Source: a virus. From it: DNA of 41,981 nt. The stretch covers positions 1-41,981 of IMG/VR virus record IMGVR_UViG_3300011400_000010, one strand, 5' to 3'. How positions within the stretch are numbered: position 1 is the first letter of the stretch; each line of letters opens with the position of its first letter. Shown one piece after another: positions 15,179-23,687 of this stretch. Under the pieces are notes generated by a model. It was not told the origin of the DNA. It searched no databases and worked only from the letters and a program-made list of their open reading frames with translations. The position numbers were made by a program, and so were the translations under genes.

Positions 15179-15558
15179 CGATGAAGATCGAAGGGATGGA
15201 AGCCTTACAGCGCGTGCTGGTGAGTGCTCCTGATGTCGTGCGCTCGAAAGGCGTGGACGTGATCAACGTCACGTCGTTCGCCATGGCGCAACGGGCGAAG
15301 TCCTTAGTCGCAGTCAATACCGGCACACTCAAGAGCAGCATTGAAGCGAAGCGCACCGTGACAAGTCTAAGTGGTGGCATCGGGATCAATACTCGCGAGA
15401 CGTTCTATTGGCGCTTCCTGGAATTCGGCACGGTTCATATGTCGGCACGTCCGTTTATTCGTCCTGCGGCAGAGGCAGAGCAGAACGCGTATATCGAACG
15501 CTGGCAGGCGCTAGGTCGAAACCTCGAGCGTGATCTCTCTGTGAGCAGGTTCCTATAG
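15166..15558 (+). CDS. HK97 gp10-like neck/tail protein
   Basis: The 130-residue protein matches the HK97_gp10 family: MEALQRVLVSAPDVVRSKG, AQRAKSLVAVNTGTLKSSI and YWRFLEFGTVHMSARPFIRPA, the last being the family hallmark. These proteins act at the head-tail joint or early tail. It normally lies between the head-closure and tail-terminator genes; here it sits after the chaperones and just before the tape measure, overlapping the T-like frame by 13 bases. Confidence 0.85.
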   Translation: MAKVTMKIEGMEALQRVLVSAPDVVRSKGVDVINVTSFAMAQRAKSLVAVNTGTLKSSIEAKRTVTSLSGGIGINTRETFYWRFLEFGTVHMSARPFIRPAAEAEQNAYIERWQALGRNLERDLSVSRFL

Positions 15559-18500
15559 ATGGCTGTCGCCAGTCTTCTCGTTCGAGTCGCGGCAGACATC
15601 GCAGAGTTTAGGAGCGAGTTTAGAGAGGCGACTCGCGTTGCGGATAGGTTTGCCGGCGACTTTGAAGGGATCGCCACTAGAGCAGCAGCAGTCGGAACTT
15701 TCATAGGGAATATTGCGACAGACATCGCGAAGTCTCTCGCCAGAGGGTTAGCGGAAGGGTTCAAAGACGCGATCCGGCTCTCGTCAGAGTTCAATAACGC
15801 CTTTATCGGCCTGTCCAGTGTAGCGCGTGCCTTTGGCACTGATGCGGACCTCGCCAAGCAAGCCGCGCAACGGCTGTCAGCAGACGGCCTGTTACCGCTA
15901 AAGGATTCCGCAACCGGCCTCAAGAATCTCCTCGCGGCAGGATTCAATCTCGATCAAGCCACGCAGCTCATGAATGCCTTCAAGGATTCGGCTGCGTTCG
16001 GGCGTCAGTCGGCGCTGTCCTTTGGGGATGCGATTCGGAGCGCCACGGAAGGCGTGAAGAACGGCAACAGCATCCTGGTCGATAACGCAGGCGTCACAAA
16101 GAACCTGTCGCAGATTCTCAAGGAAGCTGGGTTCAGCGCACAGGATCTCTCTCGGGCGTCGTCGGATGCTGGCGTTCGGATGGCGCTGTTCAACGGCATC
16201 CTCAAAGAAACTGTTGCCCAGACCGGAGATGCCGAACGGCTGACGCAAACGTATACCGGCCAAGTCGCTAAACTTGATACCACCTACAAAAATCTACTAG
16301 CGAATCTTGGCGATGCGATCACGCAGAATGCGACGGTGGCGAAAGCGATTGGTGTAGTTGGCGATGCCTTCCTGCGGCTCAGCCAGCACATGTCGAACAA
16401 TCGCAATGCGTTCAACTTTGTCTCTGATGCGGTGATCCTATTCGCTCGTGGGTTGTCCGGTCTGGTGGGCGTGATCGATATTGTCCAGCGATCCTTCCAG
16501 GCATTCGTCATTATCCTGAACACGTTTCTCGGCGCACTAGTCGATGGTGCTCGGGCGATCTTCCGTATCGTGGAGCAAGTTGAGTCGCTCCAGAAGATCT
16601 TAGATCCAGCCAGCTTCAAGCGTCATGCGGCTGCTGCCGAGGAGGCGCGTCAAGCGTATGAGTTCCTAGGTCGCGTGGCCGGCACATTGGCGACTAGCAC
16701 ACAGACCGCGATTGATCAGGGCACAAGATGGGGCGGAACACTGCAAGGCCTCAAGGGCACGCTTGATGGCCTTGCTAAAGAACTGGAAGCCACTAGAGGC
16801 AAGACCGTAGACCTTGGCGTGTCCTCGGTCGCGGCTGGATCGGCTCTGGGAAATAATCTCGCAGGAGGAGCGGACAAGGCTAAGTCATCCGCCAAGGATT
16901 TGCGAGAGGATATCAAATCTCTCAAGGATGAGATCGCATTCGTTGACGAGCGCACGCGAGATCTTGAGAAGACGTTTATCGAAACCAGCAAAGAGACTGA
17001 GGCGTGGGCTAAAGAACTGCAATCTATCCGTGACGACATACGTAATGTCGATGAGGCACTGACAGACACCGACACCAAGTTTTGGGCCGATCAAGCGAAG
17101 GAAGACTTCAGGTCATTACGCGAAGACATCGAAGGAGTAGACGCAGCAGTTTCGGATATTCCAGAGATGACTCGATGGGAATCCTTCTCTGAAAACTTCT
17201 CGGAGGCGTTCTCACGTGGTGTGGACAGAGGATTGGCTGCGCTCGGGCAAGGCGCAGGATACAAGGCCTTTCTCAGCGAATTCGCGAGAGGCATCGGTGA
17301 ATCCCTGGAACAATCAGCGAATGAGTTTGCTAAGACAGTTGGCACGCTGATATCAGGCGCATTCGAATTGCATGATGTGACAGGGGGAGGACAGACGCAG
17401 CGACAAAGCACTGTTAGTGGTTTGGCATCTGGCGCGAAGATAGGCGGTTCCATTGTGCCAGGTTGGGGGCACCTGATCGGAGGGTTAATCGGAACGGTCT
17501 ACGGATTCATTCGAGGCATGGATAACGGGCGTGAAGCGATCAAGAAATTCGCAGAGGAGTTCGGCGGCTTCGATGAGCTGCACCGTCGTCTCTCTGAAAT
17601 GGGCGCGGAAGGTGAGCGCATCTGGATTCGCCTGACACAGACCGTGGCGAATAACGACTTCCGTGCTGCGGAAGCCGCGATCACTGATGCGGCAGCGGCA
17701 CTCGATGCCTTCGGCACCGAAGCCGAGCGAGCCGCCACGCGCATGGACGGGATCGGGCTTGCCATCGACGCGATCAATGCGAAAGCGCAAGCCTTCGCGC
17801 TGCCGTTCCAGAACCTGCTGAGCGACGAAGACGCCGAAGACGTCAAGGCGAAGCTGGCCGCAATGGGTCAGGTCGGACAGGCCGAGTTTGAGCGCATCGG
17901 CACCTTCGCAGCCGCAGCCTTCGCGGGGCTGGTCAAGGAAACAGGGAACGCTATCGGAGCCATCCAGCAACTCGGGCCGACGTTCCAGGTGCTCCAGGAT
18001 GGCGTCACGAAGTTCGGCCTGACGAGCACTGGCACGATTGACGCGCTGATCGTGATGTTCAGCCTCGTCAACGATGCGGTGACAGGGCCGATCCTGCAAG
18101 CGATCCAAACAACCGGGCAGATCTTCGAGGGCTTGCAGCAGGGTGGCTTGCTCACGGCTGATCTCTTCCAGACGGTTGCCACAGACATCGGAGCCAGCTT
18201 CAGAGATCTTGAGGCAAAGGGCGGCGACGTGGCGAAGGCGATGGCGCTGTCGCAGCCGGTGTTACAGCGGCTCTGGGAAGCGCAGCAGATCTACGGCGAC
18301 ATCACCGACGAGACGACGCAGAAGCTGCTAAGGCAGGCCGAGGAGCAGGGTCTTGTTGGCGATCACATGAAGGACGTGAATCTAAAGATCCTCGAAGTGC
18401 TCATCGCCATCGCGGACGTCTTCGGTGCTCAGATTCCAGAGGGGATGCGGCAGACACAGCGAGCGGCTACCGAAACAGCGCGAGTGGTGCAGGACGAGTT

Positions 18501-18795
18501 CGGTCGTATCAAGATTCCGAATCTGCAAATCGACGTCGATTTCAACGTCGGCAAGCTGCCGAATCCTGACTTCACGCGAGGCGTGCCTGAGTTCGCCTCT
18601 GGCGGTATCGTGCGGCGTCCGACGCTGGCGCTGATCGGTGAAGCTGGCCCCGAGGCCGTTGTGCCTCTGAGCCGTCTCGGATCTGTCGGCGGTGGTCAGG
18701 AATCAACGGTGATCTTCGAGATTGACGGGCGACAGATTGCCGCAGCGACGGTGCCGTATCTCCCTGGCGAAGTCAGGCGTTACATCCCGGCATGA
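15559..18795 (+). CDS. Tape measure protein
   Basis: This is the longest gene, 1078 residues. It is largely alpha-helical and alanine-rich, with coiled-coil-like stretches (DLREDIKSLKDEIAFVDERT near residue 450), hydrophobic segments near residues 285-330, and a glycine-rich region around 620-660 (SGAKIGGSIVPGWGHLIGGLIG) that may insert in membrane. The C-terminal FASGGIVRRPTLALIGEAGP is a motif shared by many phage tape measures. If the usual scaling of about 0.15 nm per residue holds, the tail is near 160 nm. It begins directly after the gp10-like stop. Confidence 0.93.
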   Translation: MAVASLLVRVAADIAEFRSEFREATRVADRFAGDFEGIATRAAAVGTFIGNIATDIAKSLARGLAEGFKDAIRLSSEFNNAFIGLSSVARAFGTDADLAKQAAQRLSADGLLPLKDSATGLKNLLAAGFNLDQATQLMNAFKDSAAFGRQSALSFGDAIRSATEGVKNGNSILVDNAGVTKNLSQILKEAGFSAQDLSRASSDAGVRMALFNGILKETVAQTGDAERLTQTYTGQVAKLDTTYKNLLANLGDAITQNATVAKAIGVVGDAFLRLSQHMSNNRNAFNFVSDAVILFARGLSGLVGVIDIVQRSFQAFVIILNTFLGALVDGARAIFRIVEQVESLQKILDPASFKRHAAAAEEARQAYEFLGRVAGTLATSTQTAIDQGTRWGGTLQGLKGTLDGLAKELEATRGKTVDLGVSSVAAGSALGNNLAGGADKAKSSAKDLREDIKSLKDEIAFVDERTRDLEKTFIETSKETEAWAKELQSIRDDIRNVDEALTDTDTKFWADQAKEDFRSLREDIEGVDAAVSDIPEMTRWESFSENFSEAFSRGVDRGLAALGQGAGYKAFLSEFARGIGESLEQSANEFAKTVGTLISGAFELHDVTGGGQTQRQSTVSGLASGAKIGGSIVPGWGHLIGGLIGTVYGFIRGMDNGREAIKKFAEEFGGFDELHRRLSEMGAEGERIWIRLTQTVANNDFRAAEAAITDAAAALDAFGTEAERAATRMDGIGLAIDAINAKAQAFALPFQNLLSDEDAEDVKAKLAAMGQVGQAEFERIGTFAAAAFAGLVKETGNAIGAIQQLGPTFQVLQDGVTKFGLTSTGTIDALIVMFSLVNDAVTGPILQAIQTTGQIFEGLQQGGLLTADLFQTVATDIGASFRDLEAKGGDVAKAMALSQPVLQRLWEAQQIYGDITDETTQKLLRQAEEQGLVGDHMKDVNLKILEVLIAIADVFGAQIPEGMRQTQRAATETARVVQDEFGRIKIPNLQIDVDFNVGKLPNPDFTRGVPEFASGGIVRRPTLALIGEAGPEAVVPLSRLGSVGGGQESTVIFEIDGRQIAAATVPYLPGEVRRYIPA

Positions 18796-19430
18796 CGCTT
18801 TTTCTTAGTAGGACTTTTACGCGGAGGCTGCGACAGCATCCTTTCCGTGCTCCATCCCAGATGCTTTCTTCCTCTGAGGATGCTCTTTCTGACGTTGAGC
18901 TTATTGGCCCATTCAGTGAGCCTGAGGCTCTCTCCGCGCCACGTAATCTTAGCGTTACGATTCTGGTTAATCGCTTGCTCAGATGGAGATGCCCATCTGC
19001 AATTTCCAGGTTCGTAGTTACCGTCATTATCGATGCGTTCAATCATCAGTCCAGACGGCGGCTGGCCCATGTCGTGTGCGAATTGAGCGAAGTTATAGCG
19101 CCAAGAGTCACACATGGTTATGCCTCTTCCGCCGTATCGCGGGTAGCTATGGTGGGCTGTGTCGTAGCAGCGAGCCTTGGCGTTATTCCAGACAGCGTAA
19201 AGAGGTGTTCGACTTTTACCGTGTGTGGTGTTGGCGTCTCGAGCGCGTTCTCTGCCGAAACATCCGCAGCTTCTACTGATTCCGCTTTTAAGATTCCCAG
19301 AACTGACGATAGAGACTGTGCCGCAGTCGCATCGGCACAGCCAGTGCGGTCGTCCTCGCGCATTGTCTGTTCTGCGAAGCACCGTCCATCTATGGAATCT
19401 GCGGTTGGTAAGGTCTATCAGAGGTGGCAT
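18780..19430 (-). CDS. Homing-endonuclease-like protein on the opposite strand
   Basis: The 216-residue protein has an N-terminal cysteine module (HWLCRCDCGTVSIVSSGNL then SCGCFG) probably binding zinc, then THGKSRTPLYAVWNNAKARC, YGGRGITMCDSW and MIERIDNDGNYEPGNCRWAS, a set widely found in free-standing phage HNH/AP2-associated endonucleases, and a helical C-terminus with a DNA-contact-like segment. It is inserted against the direction of every neighbour between tape measure and hub, its end overlapping the tape measure stop by 16 bases. That is the expected pattern for a mobile intron-less homing gene. Nuclease activity is inferred. Confidence 0.75.
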   Translation of the reverse strand: MPPLIDLTNRRFHRWTVLRRTDNARGRPHWLCRCDCGTVSIVSSGNLKSGISRSCGCFGRERARDANTTHGKSRTPLYAVWNNAKARCYDTAHHSYPRYGGRGITMCDSWRYNFAQFAHDMGQPPSGLMIERIDNDGNYEPGNCRWASPSEQAINQNRNAKITWRGESLRLTEWANKLNVRKSILRGRKHLGWSTERMLSQPPRKSPTKKKRHAGM

Positions 19431-19435
19431 ACCTG

Positions 19436-20953
19436 ATGGATTTTATACTAACTATCGGCGGTTCAGAGCATAGATTAATCGCTGGCTCGTTCCGTATGAC
19501 CGAGGCGGCGAACCGACGCTGCACCGCATCCTTCCGTATCGACTCCGCAGACCGCTCCTACAGGCCAGCCGAGGGCGCAGAAGTCACGATCTCAGAAGAC
19601 AGCGTCCTGATCTTCGGTGGGCTGGTAGACCGTCCCAGCGAACGCGCACAGGCCGGCCAGAAGCGTCCCGGTATCAGCACACTGGTCAACGCCATCGACT
19701 TCACCGCCTATGCGGAGCGCCGATTCGTTAATCTGACGCTGGCCGCAGGCACGCTCAAGTCGCAACTTGCCACGCTCACCACGACGTATCTAGCCACGTA
19801 TGGCGTGACGCTGGATGCAGGGCAGGTAGACGGGCCGGCCATGCCAGAGCTGTTCTACGATTACAAGCGATTCGATGCGGTGATGACTGAGCTGATGACG
19901 CTCACGGCGGATGCCGGCCAGCCGTTCATCTGGGAGATCTCCTACGACAAGAAGCTGAGCGCCTATCAGCCGAGCACTGAACTCGCGCCGCTTAATCTCG
20001 TTGGGAATGATCTCGATGCGGTCGTCAGTGACATCGAAGTCGAGACAGCACGCAGCGATCAGTATGCGAATCGGATCATCCTTAAAGTGCTACCGACAGG
20101 CGTCCAAGTCGAGCGCGAGGAGACTTTCACCGAAGGTGTTGATGCGTATCCCTACGTGCCGCTGTATACCGTGCTGAAGACGTGGGGCTACGTCACGCAT
20201 GAGACGATCTTTGAGACGCTTCGATTGCCGAATGATCCCGATGTGGCGTCGTGGACCTGGGACCCTGTCGCGGAGACGCTGACGCGGGATGCTGGCGCAC
20301 CAGGGACAGGTGAGGTCACCATCTTCAAGTTTGATGGCGTCTTCGAGGGGATCTGGTTCGCGGAGGATGCCGGCGAGATCGCGGCGGTTGGGCTTTGGGA
20401 AAAGGTGCTCGTGCTGGAATCGATCCCGAATGAGCTTACCGGACAAGCCTTTGCTGATGCCGAACTGGCGAAGCGGAGCGCACCGATTATCACGGTGAAG
20501 TATTCGACGCTCGAGCAGGGCTTACAGATCGGCCAGCAGCAGACGATCAATATCTCGTCCCGCAACGTCAATGATGACGCCGTCATCGTCAACATCAACA
20601 GCTACGACTTCGGGCCGAGGCTGTTGAAGCGCGATGTGACAGCGGTGATTGACGCCACACAGACCAATCTCGGGCGACAGTTTCAGGACGACTATGCGAT
20701 CTGGTATGGCGACAAGACCGGCGCAGGCGGTGCGCCTCCGTCTGTCGGCACAGGCTTTACCGGCGGCGGTGGTCCTGCGCCTCCTGAGTATTCCGTGCAG
20801 GTCAATCGCGGCGGTGCCTTTAGTGGAGATTCTGCGTTTACCTATGTCAAGGAGACGAACTCCGTCGTCTGCGGCGAACTAAGCAGCATCACGGCGACGA
20901 ATCCAGAATCCTGCCAGGCCTTCGGCTATAACAGCCACATCGCGGACCCATGA
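19436..20953 (+). CDS. Tail hub / baseplate-type protein
   Basis: The 505-residue protein follows the tape measure (after the inserted endonuclease), the position of hub or distal-tail proteins. It is beta-rich, with FILTIGGSEHRLIAGSFRMT, a strand-rich middle domain (AVMTELMTLTADAGQPFIWEI) and a C-terminal glycine-rich linker (TGFTGGGGPAPPE) leading to GDSAFTYVKETNSVVCGEL and a short AFGYNSHIADP end. The last 50 residues look like the start of a fibre head repeat and stop abruptly. ATG 19436 is preceded by GAGGTG; a GTG at 19424 is an alternative start that would overlap the endonuclease gene. Confidence 0.6.
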   Translation: MDFILTIGGSEHRLIAGSFRMTEAANRRCTASFRIDSADRSYRPAEGAEVTISEDSVLIFGGLVDRPSERAQAGQKRPGISTLVNAIDFTAYAERRFVNLTLAAGTLKSQLATLTTTYLATYGVTLDAGQVDGPAMPELFYDYKRFDAVMTELMTLTADAGQPFIWEISYDKKLSAYQPSTELAPLNLVGNDLDAVVSDIEVETARSDQYANRIILKVLPTGVQVEREETFTEGVDAYPYVPLYTVLKTWGYVTHETIFETLRLPNDPDVASWTWDPVAETLTRDAGAPGTGEVTIFKFDGVFEGIWFAEDAGEIAAVGLWEKVLVLESIPNELTGQAFADAELAKRSAPIITVKYSTLEQGLQIGQQQTINISSRNVNDDAVIVNINSYDFGPRLLKRDVTAVIDATQTNLGRQFQDDYAIWYGDKTGAGGAPPSVGTGFTGGGGPAPPEYSVQVNRGGAFSGDSAFTYVKETNSVVCGELSSITATNPESCQAFGYNSHIADP

Positions 20954-22425
20954 AGCAGCAATTCATCGGGCGGATGCGGACGCTGAACTGGGGGAATAAC
21001 TTCTTCCCGGCGCTCTCGCCCTATCCAGCGCAGTTGGGCGATGCGACAGAACTGGACGCGAAGCAGATCATTCCTCCCGGTGGCGACGGCACGGCTCGGA
21101 ATCTCAAGGTCCGAGCGATTGCGAACGGTATGGCTGGCGGCACAGAGTGGACGATCTATATCCGCAAGAATGGATCGAACACGGCGCTGAAGTGTGCGGT
21201 GACTTCAGCGACTGGCACGACGGAAGTGCTCGATGCGTCGAACGAGATCGCGTTTGCCGAAGACGATGAGATCCTGATTAATATCGTCAATACCGTGGGA
21301 TTCCCCACCGATGTGACGTTTCTCTATTCCTACGAATACGAGACAACCGGCAACGTCAGTATTTACGGATTCGGCCATAACGCCACGCAGCCATCCAATT
21401 CCGGTGTGAAGTATTGCGGGGTGTTTTCTGCCGGTCCTGACTGGAATGACTTTCCACAAATCGACATCGTGGCGGTGCCGGGAAACATCATCGGGATGAA
21501 TGCGCGTCTCTCCGCGACTCCAGGGGCCGGGAAGTCTCGCGAGCTGGCGGTCATGCTGAACGGCACCAAGCAGGACGGCACGGGCGGAACCGTCGATACG
21601 GTGCTGCTGATCTCTGATGCGGAGACATTCGAGAAAAAGTCGTTCTCGCGATCCACATCCACAGCGAATCGGTTAGCGATCAAGCATACGCCGAGCGGCA
21701 CACCGACAGCGGCCAATGTCATCGGTGCGGTGACATTCGAGGCGACAGAGGCCAACCGGTGGAACCTTGCGGGGCATTGCGTGTCGTCTCCATCGAACGT
21801 GGCGACCAATTACGTCTACCCGGTCAGTGATTGCTATACAGAGGCTTGGAGCGGCACGGAGTCTGCGTTCGAGCTGGAAGCGCCGATTACCTCGATGGCG
21901 CTCTCCGGGCTGATGGTGGCTGCGCTTACCACGGCTCCGGGCTCTGGTAATTCGTTCGACTACACACTGCGGAAGGAAGGCGCGGACACCGCGCAGACCG
22001 TGCAGATGGCTGGCGCGGCGACGATCACCAGTGCATCGGCTGGTGCGGATGTGGTCTTTACCAGCAGCGAGTCAATGGCGCTGCAAGCCGTTCCGACGAG
22101 CACGCCCGTGCAGCCGGGAGGACTCGCGTGGGTGTTCGAGGCGATTACCGAACCAGCCACGATCATCTGCGCCACAGTCTTCGGGCAGAACGGAACGGTG
22201 ACATCCTCCAATACCTTCCTCGCGAACTTGGACACGACAACGCGAGACGTGAGTGCTCCGGGTTGCATGTATGTCGCGGGTTACTTCGTGCTGCATGAGC
22301 AGGGCAGCGCACCGACACCGATAGCGAATACGGCTATTTTGTTTACGAAGGATACCGGCGGTAAGACGGAACTCCTTGTGCAGTTCCCTACTGGGTCTGC
22401 CATTCAGATAGCCATCGAAGCATGA
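20950..22425 (+). CDS. Beta-rich minor tail / fibre protein
   Basis: The 491-residue protein is rich in Gly, Thr, Ser and Ala with alternating strand pattern and almost no predicted helix. YIRKNGSNTALKCAVTSATG and EWTIYIRKNG-type segments and two related halves around ASATSGAD-like loops suggest repeated jelly-roll domains. Location behind the hub and ATGA coupling to it indicate a distal tail or fibre component that could contact the host. No enzyme motif is visible and no family is assigned. Confidence 0.6.
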   Translation: MKQQFIGRMRTLNWGNNFFPALSPYPAQLGDATELDAKQIIPPGGDGTARNLKVRAIANGMAGGTEWTIYIRKNGSNTALKCAVTSATGTTEVLDASNEIAFAEDDEILINIVNTVGFPTDVTFLYSYEYETTGNVSIYGFGHNATQPSNSGVKYCGVFSAGPDWNDFPQIDIVAVPGNIIGMNARLSATPGAGKSRELAVMLNGTKQDGTGGTVDTVLLISDAETFEKKSFSRSTSTANRLAIKHTPSGTPTAANVIGAVTFEATEANRWNLAGHCVSSPSNVATNYVYPVSDCYTEAWSGTESAFELEAPITSMALSGLMVAALTTAPGSGNSFDYTLRKEGADTAQTVQMAGAATITSASAGADVVFTSSESMALQAVPTSTPVQPGGLAWVFEAITEPATIICATVFGQNGTVTSSNTFLANLDTTTRDVSAPGCMYVAGYFVLHEQGSAPTPIANTAILFTKDTGGKTELLVQFPTGSAIQIAIEA

Positions 22426-22643
22426 ACATAGACCCGGCCATCCTCGTTCACTGGCTCGAGCGGCTAGGCATCCCGATTGTCCTGGTCATCGCCTTTATCA
22501 AGGGATGGATTGTGCCGGCCTATGTCTATGTGCAACTCGAAAAGAGTGAGCGAGAATTTAGAAGTATAGCCCTGCGATTTGCTGATCAGGCTGACCGCTC
22601 GATCAAAGTCAACGAGCGGTTAGCAGAGCAAGTGCAAAAATGA
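22422..22643 (+). CDS. Small membrane protein with one transmembrane segment
   Basis: The 73-residue protein has a hydrophobic segment at about residues 16-38 (GIPIVLVIAFIKGWIVPAYVYV) followed by a charged amphipathic helix (EKSEREFRSIALRFADQADRS). This N-in helix plus charged tail fits accessory holins or spanin-like proteins, but no family motif is present. ATGA overlaps on both sides place it in the tail-lysis operon. Confidence 0.6.
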   Translation: MNIDPAILVHWLERLGIPIVLVIAFIKGWIVPAYVYVQLEKSEREFRSIALRFADQADRSIKVNERLAEQVQK

Positions 22644-22861
22644 TAGGCGTCTTCACCATGCTGGTGTCGTTGAAGGAGTTCGCGCTGAAGATCCCCATCG
22701 TCCGTATGCTGATTGATCACAAACATGAACAAGAGCGCACGGTGGATCTGATCCGCGAGATGAAACAGCGGGAAGAAGAATACCGGCAACGGGTCAAAGT
22801 GCTGGACTGGATGACGTATCCCCATACCCATAAGCGGAACAATCCCGATGACAATCATTGA
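22640..22861 (+). CDS. Hypothetical small charged protein
   Basis: The 73-residue protein starts with a moderately hydrophobic helix (IGVFTMLVSLKEFALKIPIV) followed by a strongly charged helix (HEQERTVDLIREMKQREEEYRQR) and a His/Asn-rich tail. The charged region could form a coiled coil with the tail of the preceding membrane protein. Function unknown; translation is supported by ATGA overlap upstream and a 14-base overlap downstream. Confidence 0.5.
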   Translation: MIGVFTMLVSLKEFALKIPIVRMLIDHKHEQERTVDLIREMKQREEEYRQRVKVLDWMTYPHTHKRNNPDDNH

Positions 22862-23303
22862 ACTGATCCTGCTCAAATACGCCTTGGCTCCGCTGTCCTT
22901 TATCGGAGCTGTCGTGTCTGGTTCAGCGTTACGTCTAGTGCGAAGCGACCTGCGAGCCATCGAGATTGACAAGGTTAACGGCGGCAAGCGGTATAGCACA
23001 ATCGCCAGGATGTATCAGGCATCCTTCCTCTTTGCGGTGTCTATCGTGCTGCTGATTATCGGGTCCGTCTACTGGTTATCGCCTGAGCAGGGACGGGAGT
23101 TCTACGACCTCCCGCAGATCATGGTGACACGCATCGGCCTAGACATTATCGCCGTGCTATTGATTTGCAAAGAATGGCTGATCCGGCAGACACGCATTCG
23201 GCTTGATGCGTATTACGACGCGCAGCAGCAAGCCACGCATCAGCACCGCAGGCACACCGATCCGCCAGAGATCAATCAGAAGCATCTTCGGGACAAGGCG
23301 TGA
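22848..23303 (+). CDS. Membrane protein with three hydrophobic segments
   Basis: This 151-residue protein has hydrophobic segments at about residues 2-25, 57-77 (ASFLFAVSIVLLIIGSVYWL) and 91-108 (VTRIGLDIIAVLLICKEWL), with a histidine-rich hydrophilic C-terminus (ATHQHRRHTDPP). Location immediately before the peptidase suggests involvement in lysis, possibly as a holin or antiholin, but a second holin candidate lies at 26399. No family recognised. Confidence 0.55.
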   Translation: MTIIELILLKYALAPLSFIGAVVSGSALRLVRSDLRAIEIDKVNGGKRYSTIARMYQASFLFAVSIVLLIIGSVYWLSPEQGREFYDLPQIMVTRIGLDIIAVLLICKEWLIRQTRIRLDAYYDAQQQATHQHRRHTDPPEINQKHLRDKA

Positions 23304-23687
23304 ATGCATAAGCTGGCCGGTGTCCATCCTGAACTCGCTGAGAAGATCCTGCGGATACTGGCCGCGATGGAAGTGCTCGGCTTCGAGATGATGGTCACCG
23401 ATGGCGTGCGAACGACCGGCCAGCAGCAGGCACTCTATGCACAGGGCCGGACGAAGCCGGGAAAGATCGTCACGCAACTCGATGGCGTGACGAGGCGATC
23501 CAATCATCAGACGAAGGCTGACGGCTTCGGCCATGCCGTAGACTGCTGCTTCGTGGTGGCTGGCGTGCCGTCGTGGGGCCCAGCGTTACCGTGGGGCTTA
23601 TACGGGGCGATGGCGCAGACGCTCGGGCTAACCTGGGGCGGTGCGTGGGTGAACTTCAAGGATAAGCCGCATGTGGAGATGAAGTGA
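23304..23687 (+). CDS. M15 family peptidoglycan peptidase (endolysin)
   Basis: The 127-residue enzyme resembles phage L-alanyl-D-glutamate-type peptidases. The zinc ligands are visible as H68 in RSNHQ, D80 in GHAVDC and H123 in KPHVEM, with E125 as the likely general base. FEMMVTDGVRTTGQQQALYAQGR is the usual N-terminal region of the domain. No separate wall-binding domain or signal peptide is present, so it depends on a holin for access to the wall. It starts one codon boundary after the preceding stop and runs into a GTGA junction. Confidence 0.9.
   Translation: MHKLAGVHPELAEKILRILAAMEVLGFEMMVTDGVRTTGQQQALYAQGRTKPGKIVTQLDGVTRRSNHQTKADGFGHAVDCCFVVAGVPSWGPALPWGLYGAMAQTLGLTWGGAWVNFKDKPHVEMK

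Noticed and set aside
18792-19436. 214-codon open frame on the + strand opposite the endonuclease
   Set aside because: It is antisense to a gene with recognisable zinc and nuclease motifs, and its own sequence is Ser/Val-rich without domain features.
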